NCBI RefSeq assembly: GCF_026870175.2
Contig: NZ_CP113977.2
Span: forward strand, 3,472,001-3,536,000
Length of the DNA stretch: 64,000 nt
Direction of reading: 5' to 3'
Origin: Flavobacterium aestivum
Lineage (GTDB): Bacteria; Bacteroidota; Bacteroidia; Flavobacteriales; Flavobacteriaceae
Below the pieces are notes generated by a model. It saw nothing but the letters and a program-made list of their open reading frames with translations. It did no database searches and was not told the origin of the DNA. Below are positions 1 to 8,317 of this stretch, in pieces. The translations under genes and the position numbers were made by a program. How positions within the stretch are numbered: position 1 is the first letter of the stretch; each line of letters opens with the position of its first letter.

Positions 1-126
1 GTTTTTTGCCCAATCAAAATGGGATTGTAATTCCGAATTACCAGATGTTAATGTCAAATTACTTGTTTGACCAAACGAATTTATCGTGCAAAATCCAGTA
101 ATGAGTAAAATGTAAATTCTTTTCAT
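1..126 (-). CDS. N-terminus of a secreted protein (runs off left edge)
   Basis: Only the first 42 codons of this leftward gene are inside the window. The ATG opens a typical Bacteroidota export signal: a basic MKR start, a hydrophobic stretch of about 12 residues and a likely signal peptidase site after SFGQ near residue 20. A Ser/Thr/Asn-rich segment ending SHFDWAKN follows. That is enough to call a secreted protein but not to name a family. The next gene to the right is 770 bp away on the same strand and ends at its own terminator, so this gene is probably transcribed separately. Confidence 0.6.
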   Translation of the reverse strand, partial: MKRIYILLITGFCTINSFGQTSNLTLTSGNSELQSHFDWAKN

Positions 127-784
127 TTTTTCATAAGTTTTTGTTTATAATAAGTTGGGGCATTTAGTTTACAGTTTTATACAAATCGAATTTTTTAAAA
201 GCATTTATCATATTAAAAACACTAATAAAACAAATGCAGATAAATAGATTATTTTTTAACCTTTTTTTTATGATTTAAAAAATTAAAATCATAATTAAAT
301 AAACTTCTTTCTGTACAAACCTGATCTTTTCAAAAATACACGTTTTTTATATGTAATTTAAAACTTATTAAAAAAATTCAAAAAACCCTGATATTCATTG
401 ACTTAAGAGCTGATTTTTTACACTAAAAATGCTCAAAAAAACATCATTTTGCCGAATAAAATATTCAAAATTCTTCTCAAAAAAACCTACTAGACCCCTC
501 CAGATCGGTTTTTTCTTTACAAAAGCTTAAATTTAAATAAACTAAAAAATAACATTGGATATAATCAATTGACAACTAAACACTCATAGCTTTTACCCGG
601 TGAATTAGTATGTTTTTTTTTAAGAGAAAGAAATGATTACTGAGGAATTTTGATAACATTGTTAGAAAAGTTTTATTCAAACCTTAAACTATTTTTTAAA
701 AAATTGCATTTGTTTAATATGCAATCTAACTTAAAGAAAAGCGTCACTTTTATTCCATTTAAGACATTGCTATAAAAAATAAAA
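127..784. other. Long AT-rich intergenic region, no gene seen
   Basis: No open frame with coding character and no recognisable RNA gene were found on either strand. The sequence is very AT-rich with many homopolymer runs. It should contain the promoter of the leftward gene at the left edge, but no clean TAnnTTTG box stands out. Confidence 0.5.
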
Positions 785-818
785 GCCATCAATTATTTAC
801 GAACAAATAATTGATGGC
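785..818 (-). terminator. Intrinsic terminator of the aminotransferase gene
   Basis: A perfect 14-bp inverted repeat (arm GCCATCAATTATTT at 785-798, complement at 805-818) encloses a 6-nt loop. On the minus strand the stem is followed by a U-rich tract read from 784 downward. It lies about 80 bp past the stop of the gene ending at 897. Confidence 0.8.
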
Positions 819-896
819 TTTATACAAGATGTGCTGGGTTTAGCAAGCAAAATATCTTCTTTTACCACTAAACTATTATATCCTAAAACTTACTAA

Positions 897-2402
897 TTAC
901 AAAGAGAACCAGTTACTTACTAATCCGTCTTCTAACATTTGTGTGTTTTTATGTAAAAACTCATTCGTGTCTTTATTGTAATTATAATCTAATGACCAAG
1001 TTTTATGGTTTTCTGCCAAAGCTTTGATACTATTACAAACATATTCAATTTCAGCCGATGTAGTGGTAGGATGAATCGACATTCTAATCCAACCTGGCTT
1101 TTTGATTAAATCCCCTAAAGTAATTTCATCTATAAGTTTATGAGATGTTTCTTGATCTACATGCAATAGGAAATGCCCATAAGTTCCGGCACAACTGCAA
1201 CCTCCACGGGTTTGAATTCCAAATCTATCATTCAATAATTTCACACCTAAATTAAAATGCAAGTCATCTATAAAAAATGAAATCACTCCTAATCGATTAT
1301 GATGTTGACCAGCAAGAATCTTGATATTTGGAACGCTTTCTAATGAGTCAAAAACATACTCCACAATTTCATGTTCACGTTTGAGAATATTTTCAATTCC
1401 CATTTGCTCTTTTAGTTGGATAGCCAATGCCGTTTTGATAACTTGAAGAAAACCAGGAGTTCCTCCGTCTTCCCTATCTTCAATATCATCAATATATTTG
1501 TGTTCTCCCCAAGGATTAGTCCAGGAAACCGTTCCTCCGCCCGGACAATCAGGAACCATATTGTGATACAATTTTTTATTAAAAACCAAAACTCCAGAAG
1601 TACCTGGTCCTCCAAGGAACTTGTGAGGTGAAAAGAAAATCGCATCTAAATACGACTCTTGATCTTCTGGGTGCATATCAATTTCTACATAAGGCCCAGA
1701 ACAAGCAAAATCCACAAAACAAACTCCATTATTTTGATGCATTAATTTAGCAGCTTCATGATAAGGTGTTCTCAACCCTGTTACATTCGAACATGAAGTT
1801 ATTGAGGCAATTTTAAAGGTTCTATCTTTGTACTTATCTAATAGCTTAGCGAGATTTTCTATACTAAAAAGACCGTCTTCTGTTGAAGGTATAACCTCTA
1901 CATCAGCAATAGTTTCCAACCAAGACGTTTGGTTAGAATGGTGCTCCATATGAGAAATAAAAACAATCGGCTTCTTATCGGCAGGAATATTGATAAATTC
2001 TTTTAGATTTTCAGGAATTTTCAATCCCAATATTCTTTGAAATTTATTTACAACTCCTGTCATTCCCGTACCATCTGTTATAAGAACATCATCAGAATTG
2101 GCATTCACATGATGTTTAATAATATGACGGGCATGGTGATAGGATTTGGTCATTGCAGTTCCGGAAACGGTAGTTTCAGTATGGGTATTGGCTACAAATG
2201 GTCCAAACTCATTCATCAGCTTTTCTTCGATAGGACGATACAAGCGTCCACTGGCAGTCCAGTCAGTATAAATAATTTTTTGCAAACCAAAAGGCGATTC
2301 AAACGTTTGGTCGATTCCTATAATATTCTTGCGAAACTGTTGAAAATATTGCTCCAGTTGAGTTTCTTGTATTGTCGATGGGGTCATGCTCATTTTAATC
2401 AT
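897..2402 (-). CDS. Class V (NifS/SufS-like) PLP-dependent aminotransferase
   Basis: Predicted PLP enzyme of the class V aminotransferase/cysteine desulfurase superfamily, about 501 residues. The Schiff-base lysine lies in FFSPHKFLGGPGTSG, preceded by the cofactor-binding stretch VCFVDFACSGPYV. Near the C-terminus TRGGCSCAGTYGH occupies the place where SufS-type enzymes carry their catalytic cysteine loop, so desulfurase-like chemistry is possible but the substrate is unknown. The protein is longer than classical NifS/SufS (about 400). I chose the ATG at 2402. The upstream TTG at 2438 would add 12 residues but overlaps the -33 element, and a full promoter (2411-2439) sits directly before the ATG. 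It is monocistronic, bounded by a strong terminator. Confidence 0.85.
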   Translation of the reverse strand: MIKMSMTPSTIQETQLEQYFQQFRKNIIGIDQTFESPFGLQKIIYTDWTASGRLYRPIEEKLMNEFGPFVANTHTETTVSGTAMTKSYHHARHIIKHHVNANSDDVLITDGTGMTGVVNKFQRILGLKIPENLKEFINIPADKKPIVFISHMEHHSNQTSWLETIADVEVIPSTEDGLFSIENLAKLLDKYKDRTFKIASITSCSNVTGLRTPYHEAAKLMHQNNGVCFVDFACSGPYVEIDMHPEDQESYLDAIFFSPHKFLGGPGTSGVLVFNKKLYHNMVPDCPGGGTVSWTNPWGEHKYIDDIEDREDGGTPGFLQVIKTALAIQLKEQMGIENILKREHEIVEYVFDSLESVPNIKILAGQHHNRLGVISFFIDDLHFNLGVKLLNDRFGIQTRGGCSCAGTYGHFLLHVDQETSHKLIDEITLGDLIKKPGWIRMSIHPTTTSAEIEYVCNSIKALAENHKTWSLDYNYNKDTNEFLHKNTQMLEDGLVSNWFSL

Positions 2403-2410
2403 GTTTGAGG

Positions 2411-2439
2411 CAAATTTAGTCTTTCTTATTGAATTCAAA
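2411..2439 (-). promoter_or_regulatory. Two-box Bacteroidota promoter
   Basis: Read on the minus strand: TTTG (2436-2439), a 17-bp spacer, then TAAATTTG (2411-2418), matching the TTTG/TAnnTTTG consensus. The expected transcription start is only a few bases before the ATG at 2402, giving a very short leader. Confidence 0.6.
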
Positions 2440-2494
2440 ACACCTAGAACAGTTAATTTCAGTTCTTTTTACCTAGAACTATACACTTAACACT

Positions 2495-2539
2495 GTTTTA
2501 GTACTATTTTTATTTTACAAATAAAAATAGTACTAAAAC
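2495..2539. repeat. Perfect 21-bp inverted repeat, operator-like
   Basis: Arms 2495-2515 and 2519-2539 are exact reverse complements around a 3-nt centre (core GTACTATTTTTATTT). It lies in the divergent region between the aminotransferase and the small barrel protein. There is no following T-run on either side of the kind expected for a terminator, so a protein-binding site or cruciform is more likely. A TATATTTG box on the minus strand abuts it at 2542-2549. Confidence 0.55.
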
Positions 2540-2782
2540 AACAAATATAATAAACTACAAATCAAGATATTAACTCAAAATATTTGTATTTTTGTTGAGC
2601 TTTTTGCCCTCAAAAAATATTAGGTTTAAAAATATTTTTAGCCTTATTTATAATCATTATTTTGCTTCTGTGAAACACTCCAAAAAAAGAAAATCCTATG
2701 TAACTGTTTTATAATTTATATACAAAAAATGGAGTAAGCAGAAAATCCGAACAAAGAGTAGGCAAATAAATATTTAGAAATT

Positions 2783-3064
2783 ATGGGAAAAATAGTGGTT
2801 CAAATGGACATTCCTGGTATGACATCAGATCAATACGATCAGGTATGGCAAGATTTGCGTGAAGCAGGTCATGAAAATCCAAAAGGTTTGGTACATCACG
2901 TAGGCGCCCCAACCGATAAAGGCTGGAAAGTGGTTGATGTTTGGGAAAATGCTGATAAGTTTAATGAATTCGGAGAAACATTGATACCTATTCTTAGCAA
3001 GAATGGAATCCCATCAATAGATCCAGTTATATCTCCATTACACTTTGAATACAATGGTGGTTAA
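2783..3064 (+). CDS. Small dimeric alpha/beta-barrel-like protein
   Basis: A 93-residue cytosolic protein with no signal peptide. The pattern (a strand GKIVVQMDIPG, a helix ending WQDLREAG, a strand with LVHHVGAP, then GWKVVDVWENADKFNEF and a final helix) resembles the ferredoxin-like dimeric alpha/beta barrel seen in antibiotic-biosynthesis monooxygenase and EthD families. No cofactor motif is needed for such proteins, so the reaction cannot be deduced. It is a single gene with its own hairpin terminator; a TATTTTTG box at 2587-2594 is the nearest promoter-like element, about 190 bp upstream. Confidence 0.75.
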   Translation: MGKIVVQMDIPGMTSDQYDQVWQDLREAGHENPKGLVHHVGAPTDKGWKVVDVWENADKFNEFGETLIPILSKNGIPSIDPVISPLHFEYNGG

Positions 3065-3099
3065 CCTATTACAATTTTATTATAGCAAAAATAAATGAG

Positions 3100-3128
3100 G
3101 GCGGATTGTCATAAGTGACAGTACCGCC
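3100..3128 (+). terminator. Hairpin after the barrel protein gene
   Basis: GGCGG (3100-3104) pairs with CCGCC (3124-3128), with a nested TGTCA/TGACA pair inside and TTATT following. Weak to moderate rightward terminator. Confidence 0.5.
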
Positions 3129-3240
3129 TTATTCAATTATCATACAGAACAGAATCAAAACTCGCCTATACAACCCACTTTACTCTTCCCAATTTTGTTC
3201 TAAATAACAGCGACAATTTAGAAATTGAGACAAAAAAACA

Positions 3241-3278
3241 AACCCTTTCAGTCCTGAGATTCCAGAACTAAAAGGGTT
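3241..3278. terminator. Bidirectional terminator between convergent genes
   Basis: AACCCTTT (3241-3248) pairs with AAAGGGTT (3271-3278), flanked by A-runs on the left and T-rich sequence on the right. It can end both the rightward small gene and the leftward glmM. Confidence 0.65.
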
Positions 3279-3302
3279 ATTTATTTTTAAAAAAAAGTGA
3301 TA

Positions 3303-4691
3303 TTAAATCCCAGCTACAGCTTTTATTTCATCAATAATTTTCAAAGCCAAATCATCTGCTAATTGTTGAGATGCCGCTTCGGTATAAATACGAATAATTG
3401 GTTCTGTATTCGATTTTCTTAAATGTACCCAATTTTCGGCAAAGTCAATCTTCACTCCATCGATTGTGGTAATATCTTCATTTTTATATTTTTCTGTCAT
3501 GGCAACAAGAATTGCATCTACATCAATTTGTGGAGTCAATTCAATTTTGTTTTTGCTCATATAGTACTCAGGATAAGAAGCACGTAAAGCTGAAACCGAC
3601 ATTTTTTTGTTTGCCAAATGAGTTAGGAACAAAGCCACACCTACCATACTGTCGCGACCATAATGTGATTCTGGATAAATAATTCCTCCATTACCTTCTC
3701 CACCAATGATTGCGTTGTTCTTTTTCATCAATTCCACTACGTTCACCTCACCTACTGCACTGGCTTCGTAATTTCCATTATGCTTTTTGGTTACATCACG
3801 TAATGCACGTGAAGATGACATATTTGAAACTGTATTTCCTGGAGTTTTACTCAAAACATAATCAGCACAAGCAACCAAAGTATATTCTTCGCCAAACATT
3901 TCTCCGTCTTCACAAATAAAAGCCAAACGATCCACATCTGGATCAACAACAACTCCTAAATGAGCACCTTCTTTTACTACTAATTCTGAAATATCCGTTA
4001 AGTGTTCTTTTAAAGGTTCTGGGTTATGAGGGAAATGTCCGTTTGGTTCGCAGTATAATTTTACTACTTCAACTCCCATCAACTCTAATAATTTTGGAAT
4101 AATAACTCCTCCTGATGAATTTACACCATCAACAACTACTTTAAATTTAGCCGCTTTAACCGCTTCAACATCAACTAATGGTAAATTCAACACTTCATCA
4201 ATATGAATATCCATATAAGCATCATTTTGAATAATTTCACCCAAATGATCTACATCCGAAAAATCAAAAGCATCATTTTCTGCAATCTCAAGGATTTTTT
4301 CTCCTGCAGCACCACTTAAGAATTCACCTTTCTCATTCAATAATTTCAAGGCGTTCCATTGTTTTGGATTATGAGAAGCTGTCAAGATAATACCACCATC
4401 AGCTTTTTCCAATGGTACGGCTACTTCAACAGTTGGTGTTGTAGAAAGCCCTAAATCAATTACATCGATCCCTAAACCTATAAGTGTATTGATAACCAAA
4501 TTATGAATCATTGGCCCCGAAATACGAGCATCACGACCTACTACAACTGTTAGTTTAGCTTTTTTGGAATATTCTTTTAGCCAAGTTCCGTAAGCCGAAG
4601 CAAATTTTACGGCATCAACAGGAGTTAAATTATCTCCAACTTTCCCACCTATAGTTCCTCGAATTCCTGATATTGATTTTATTAAAGTCAT
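3303..4691 (-). CDS. glmM: Phosphoglucosamine mutase (alpha-D-phosphohexomutase)
   Basis: A 462-residue cytosolic alpha-D-phosphohexomutase. All four family landmarks are present: the active-site serine loop ILTASHNPKQWNA, the Mg-binding loop DPDVDR, the sugar-binding loop GEGNGG and the C-terminal phosphate-binding RKSNTEPIIRIYTEA. Bacteroidota proteins of this length are usually GlmM, which turns glucosamine-6-phosphate into glucosamine-1-phosphate for peptidoglycan and LPS; a phosphomannomutase or phosphoglucomutase role cannot be excluded from sequence alone. Starts at the ATG at 4691. A TATATTTG box lies about 28 bp upstream. Confidence 0.88.
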   Translation of the reverse strand: MTLIKSISGIRGTIGGKVGDNLTPVDAVKFASAYGTWLKEYSKKAKLTVVVGRDARISGPMIHNLVINTLIGLGIDVIDLGLSTTPTVEVAVPLEKADGGIILTASHNPKQWNALKLLNEKGEFLSGAAGEKILEIAENDAFDFSDVDHLGEIIQNDAYMDIHIDEVLNLPLVDVEAVKAAKFKVVVDGVNSSGGVIIPKLLELMGVEVVKLYCEPNGHFPHNPEPLKEHLTDISELVVKEGAHLGVVVDPDVDRLAFICEDGEMFGEEYTLVACADYVLSKTPGNTVSNMSSSRALRDVTKKHNGNYEASAVGEVNVVELMKKNNAIIGGEGNGGIIYPESHYGRDSMVGVALFLTHLANKKMSVSALRASYPEYYMSKNKIELTPQIDVDAILVAMTEKYKNEDITTIDGVKIDFAENWVHLRKSNTEPIIRIYTEAASQQLADDLALKIIDEIKAVAGI

Positions 4692-4718
4692 TTTTTTAAA
4701 TTAGATTGTTATTGGATA

Positions 4719-4726
4719 CAAATATA
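4719..4726 (-). promoter_or_regulatory. -7 box of glmM
   Basis: TATATTTG on the minus strand matches TAnnTTTG about 28 bp before the ATG. No matching -33 TTTG was found at the usual distance. Confidence 0.4.
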
Positions 4727-4916
4727 AAAAAGTTGCCGAGTTTCTGAGGTGCTAAGAAGCTAAGTTTTCCCAAAATTGACTCTTCAATTCTACATTCTAA
4801 AAACACAACATTTGTTCTGGGAGCTTTATTTTTAAAATAATCTATAAAAAAGTTTATACATTTACGAAAGTAAACCTAGAATCTTAGTCCTTAAGAAACT
4901 TAGAAACTCAACAAAA

Positions 4917-5501
4917 ATGAATTTTCTAGCCCATATTTATTTATCCGGAGATAATGATTTAATAAAAATAGGCAACTTTATGGCCGATGGAATTCGTGGG
5001 AAACAATTTGGCAGTTACCCCTTAGAGATTCAAAAAGGAATCATTTTACATCGTTTTATTGACACTTATACCGATTCCCACCCTATTTTTAGAGAAAGTA
5101 CCAAACGCTTACACAAAAACTATCATCATTATGCCGGTGTGATTGTAGATGTTTTTTACGATCATTTTCTGGCTAAAAACTGGGGCAATTATTCTGATGA
5201 AAATTTGGTAGATTTCACAAATCATTTTTATCAATCTTTACAGGATAATTATGCATTTTTATCAGAAAGAACAAAAGGAATGATGCCTTATATAATCAAT
5301 CAAAATTGGTTAGTAAGTTATCAATCTGTAGAAGGAATTAGCCAAATTTTAACTCGAATGGACAGTAGAACCAAAAACGAGTCGAAAATGAGATTTGCTC
5401 AGAATGAGCTTAAAGAATTCTACTCTGAATTTGAACAAGAATTCACAACTTTCTTTGAAGATTTAAGAATAGAATCCCATCAAAAACTAATAACGCTATG
5501 A
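4917..5501 (+). CDS. Acyl carrier protein phosphodiesterase-like protein (AcpH family)
   Basis: A 194-residue protein matching the AcpH/DUF479 family: MNFLAHIYLSGDND at the start, KIGNFMADGIRG, IILHRFIDTYTDSHP and AGVIVDVFYDHFLA, which carry the conserved His and Asp residues of this HD-like hydrolase fold. Family members remove the 4-phosphopantetheine arm from acyl carrier protein and are about 190-195 residues, so the length is normal. It starts at the ATG at 4917. The enzyme role is known from the E. coli homologue and only inferred here. Confidence 0.8.
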   Translation: MNFLAHIYLSGDNDLIKIGNFMADGIRGKQFGSYPLEIQKGIILHRFIDTYTDSHPIFRESTKRLHKNYHHYAGVIVDVFYDHFLAKNWGNYSDENLVDFTNHFYQSLQDNYAFLSERTKGMMPYIINQNWLVSYQSVEGISQILTRMDSRTKNESKMRFAQNELKEFYSEFEQEFTTFFEDLRIESHQKLITL

Positions 5502-5613
5502 AATTAGCATGACCAAAATTCGTTGTAAACACCAATGATGATAAGTGACTCGAGCGATAGCGAACAGGCGAAGCAATAACATATGACCTATAAAAAACAA
5601 TAAATATCAGCAT

Positions 5614-7299
5614 ATGAAAAAATTCATCCTACTACTTGCAGTCTTATTTTTAAGTTGCAAATCGAACGAAAAAATAGTCGAGCCTACTGGCTTAGTTACG
5701 TCTAAAGCCATGGTCGTTTCGGCACGAGAAGAAGCTTCTAAAATTGGATCGGAAATCTTAAAAAAAGGCGGAAATGCTTTTGATGCTATGGTTGCCACCG
5801 AATTGGCTTTGGCGGTAAGCCATCCTCAGGCAGGAAACATTGGAGGCGGAGGATTTATGGTTTTTAGAAAAGCCAATGGAGAAACTGGTGCTATTGATTA
5901 TAGAGAAAAAGCGCCTCTATCAGCATCAAAAAACATGTACTTGGATGAAAAAGGAAATGTGATTAAAGGAAAAAGTACCGAAACTGCTCTAGCCTCAGGA
6001 ATTCCCGGAACGATTGCTGGTGTATTTGAAGTACACAGAAAATATGGTTCCTTACCAATAAGTGAGATTCTAAAACCTGTTATTGCCTTGGCAGAAAGAG
6101 GAGTTATAGTTACTCAACATCAAGCACAAAGCTTAGCAGAACATAGAGCTTCCTTTATAAAAGCAAATGGCCCTAATAGCTTGTTTTCTAAAGTATATAA
6201 AGCGAATGACACTATCAAATATTTAGCTTTGGCCGAAACCTTGAAACGAATCTCAAAAAATGGTAAAGATGAATTCTATAAAGGGGAAACTGGGCAAAAA
6301 CTAGTTTCATTTTTAAATAAAAAAGGCGGAATTATAACTCTTGAAGATTTGGCAAAATATCAGGCCAAATGGAGAACTCCAATCACTTTTAATTACAAAG
6401 ATTTAAAGATTACCTCCATGTCTCCACCGAGTAGCGGCGGTATCTGTTTGAATCAAATCATGAAAATGATTGAGCCTTATGATCTTGCCAAAATGGGACA
6501 TAATAGTATGAAAGCCATTCAGGTAATTACTGAAGCCGAAAGAAGAGCCTATGCAGATAGAAACTATTTCTTGGGTGATCCTGATTTTGTAAAACTCCCG
6601 TTAAAAGAAATGCAAGACCCTACTTATTTAAAAAAACGAATGAGTGATTTTTCATTCGATAAAGCCACAAAATCAGCAGATATTGCCCACGGTGCAATTC
6701 AAGGTTACGAGAGCAAACAAACTACTCATTATTCGATAGTCGATGCTAAAGGAAATGCAGTTTCGGTTACTACAACTCTAAATGACAATTATGGTTCTAA
6801 AATTTATTGTGATGAATTGGGTTTCTTTCTGAACAACCAAATGGATGACTTTAGTGCCAAACCAGGAGTACCCAATTTATATGGACTCACAGGAACGGAA
6901 GCCAATAGCATTGCTCCCGAAAAAAGAATGTTGAGCTCTATGTCGCCAACTATCGTAGAGAAAAACGGCAAACTCTTTATGGTTGTGGGAACTCCCGGAG
7001 GATCTACTATTATTACTTCGGTATTACAAACAATTTTGAATGTTTACGAGTTTAATTTGAGTATGCAAGAAGCAGTCGATGCTCCTCGTTTTCATCATCA
7101 ATGGTTACCTGATGAAGTTGTTTTTGAACCCAATTCGTTTTCTAAATCATTGCTCGAAGATTTAGCCAAAAAAGGATACATCATCAATGAAAAAAACAAA
7201 GAAATAATTGGTCAAGTCGATGCGATTTTGGTACTTCCAAACGGGAAACTAGAAGGTGGGGCAGATAAAAGAGCAGATAATAAAGCGGTGGGATTTTAA
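5614..7299 (+). CDS. ggt: Gamma-glutamyltransferase, lipoprotein
   Basis: A 561-residue gamma-glutamyltransferase of the Ntn-hydrolase fold, which breaks gamma-glutamyl bonds of glutathione and similar peptides. The precursor is cut before the nucleophile Thr in QTTHYSIVDAKGNAVSVTTT. Later SSMSPTIV and GTPGGSTIITSV form the glutamate-binding and oxyanion region. The N-terminus MKKFILLLAVLFLSC ends in a lipobox, so the enzyme should be anchored to the envelope as a lipoprotein, as is common in Bacteroidota. It is the only gene between two intergenic spacers and probably monocistronic. Confidence 0.93.
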   Translation: MKKFILLLAVLFLSCKSNEKIVEPTGLVTSKAMVVSAREEASKIGSEILKKGGNAFDAMVATELALAVSHPQAGNIGGGGFMVFRKANGETGAIDYREKAPLSASKNMYLDEKGNVIKGKSTETALASGIPGTIAGVFEVHRKYGSLPISEILKPVIALAERGVIVTQHQAQSLAEHRASFIKANGPNSLFSKVYKANDTIKYLALAETLKRISKNGKDEFYKGETGQKLVSFLNKKGGIITLEDLAKYQAKWRTPITFNYKDLKITSMSPPSSGGICLNQIMKMIEPYDLAKMGHNSMKAIQVITEAERRAYADRNYFLGDPDFVKLPLKEMQDPTYLKKRMSDFSFDKATKSADIAHGAIQGYESKQTTHYSIVDAKGNAVSVTTTLNDNYGSKIYCDELGFFLNNQMDDFSAKPGVPNLYGLTGTEANSIAPEKRMLSSMSPTIVEKNGKLFMVVGTPGGSTIITSVLQTILNVYEFNLSMQEAVDAPRFHHQWLPDEVVFEPNSFSKSLLEDLAKKGYIINEKNKEIIGQVDAILVLPNGKLEGGADKRADNKAVGF

Positions 7300-7380
7300 A
7301 TTTTAGAAGTTAGAAATTCCGAATTATCATTGATATTTATAAATACACAACAAATTGCCTTTCATAAGGATTTTAAAAAA

Positions 7381-7436
7381 AATCTGCGTAAATCTGCCGA
7401 ATCTACGTGTCAAATTTCACGCAGATTCACGTAGAT
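7381..7436. repeat. Interleaved inverted-repeat cluster (AATCTGCGT units)
   Basis: Four related words lie within 56 bp: AATCTGCGT (7381), AATCTACGTG (7400), CACGCAGATT (7418) and CACGTAGAT (7428). They form two interleaved inverted pairs and could fold as hairpins or a pseudoknot-like structure. Confidence 0.5.
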
Positions 7437-7459
7437 AAAATAGATTAATTTTTTTATAT

Positions 7460-8128
7460 ATGAATTTTATATCCTCTTTAGAAAAGACTTTTAATGACAA
7501 TAGCAATGCCGAAAATGCAGTTGCCATGTCAAAATACATGAAAAACAATTTTCAGTTTTTTGGAATAAAAACTGAGGACAGAAGAAGAATTTTCAAAAAT
7601 ATTTGGACAGAAAACAAAAAAGAAGTTTCCGATAATGCAAGAGAAATAGCTTTGTCTTTATATTCAAAAAAAGAACGGGAGCTACATTATTGCGCTATGG
7701 AAATTTTGATAAAAAACCTCAAAAATAATTATATAAAAGACGACATTCAACTTATTGAAAAACTAATCATAATCAACTCTTGGTGGGACAGTATTGATTT
7801 TCTAGCCAAATATCTATTGGGAAATTATTTACTGCAATTCCCTGAAGAAACAGATTCAGTTATTCATAAATTCTCCTCTTCCGACAATATGTGGCTCAAT
7901 CGAAGTGCTATTCTTTTTCAGTTAGGTTACAAAGAAAAAACAAATTTTAATCTATTAAAATTGGTCAGCGAGAAACATAAAATGTCTACTGAGTTTTTTA
8001 TACAAAAAGCCATTGGTTGGGCGTTACGTGAATATGCAAAAACAAATCCCGAAGCGGTAAAGGATTTTGTTTCCAACACTGATTTAAAAAAATTGAGTCA
8101 GAAAGAAGCACTGAAAAACATGAAGTAA
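7460..8128 (+). CDS. AlkD-like DNA alkylation repair protein (HEAT repeats)
   Basis: A 222-residue all-helical protein of the DNA alkylation repair family. MSKYMKNNFQFFGIKTEDRRRIFK at the N-terminus, the central NSWWDSIDFLAKYLLG, and the helix QKAIGWALREYAKTNPEAV match AlkD HEAT-repeat glycosylases, which excise N3- and N7-alkylpurines. The Trp, Asp and Arg residues in SWWDSID and WALREYAK correspond to the positions lining the DNA-binding groove. The length is normal for the family (about 220-235). No partner gene adjoins it. Confidence 0.82.
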   Translation: MNFISSLEKTFNDNSNAENAVAMSKYMKNNFQFFGIKTEDRRRIFKNIWTENKKEVSDNAREIALSLYSKKERELHYCAMEILIKNLKNNYIKDDIQLIEKLIIINSWWDSIDFLAKYLLGNYLLQFPEETDSVIHKFSSSDNMWLNRSAILFQLGYKEKTNFNLLKLVSEKHKMSTEFFIQKAIGWALREYAKTNPEAVKDFVSNTDLKKLSQKEALKNMK

Positions 8129-8161
8129 AATGAATGGTTTTCTTCTTATCTCATTCATTTT
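8127..8161 (+). terminator. Hairpin overlapping the alkD-like stop codon
   Basis: AAAATGAATG (8127-8136) pairs perfectly with CATTCATTTT (8152-8161). The T-run is inside the stem, so its strength as a terminator is uncertain. Confidence 0.35.
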
Positions 8162-8291
8162 GAGCTTCTAGACCCCAAACTATTTAAAGAAAAAACAACC
8201 ATAAAACACTCACAAATAACATTTTAACAAAAAAGGCAAAAATAATTTTGATTAAAATAAAACTACACATTATTAGTACGGTTTGTTTTAT

Positions 8292-8299
8292 TAAATTTG
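8292..8299 (+). promoter_or_regulatory. -7 box of the protease gene
   Basis: TAAATTTG matches TAnnTTTG, 18 bp before the ATG at 8318. No clear -33 box. Confidence 0.4.
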
Positions 8300-8317
8300 C
8301 TCACAAATTTTTAAAAA

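Noticed and set aside
127..784. Possible terminator near AACCTACTAGACCCC...GATCGGTT (about 487-515)
   Set aside because: Only four outer base pairs form before mismatches; not enough for a supported hairpin.
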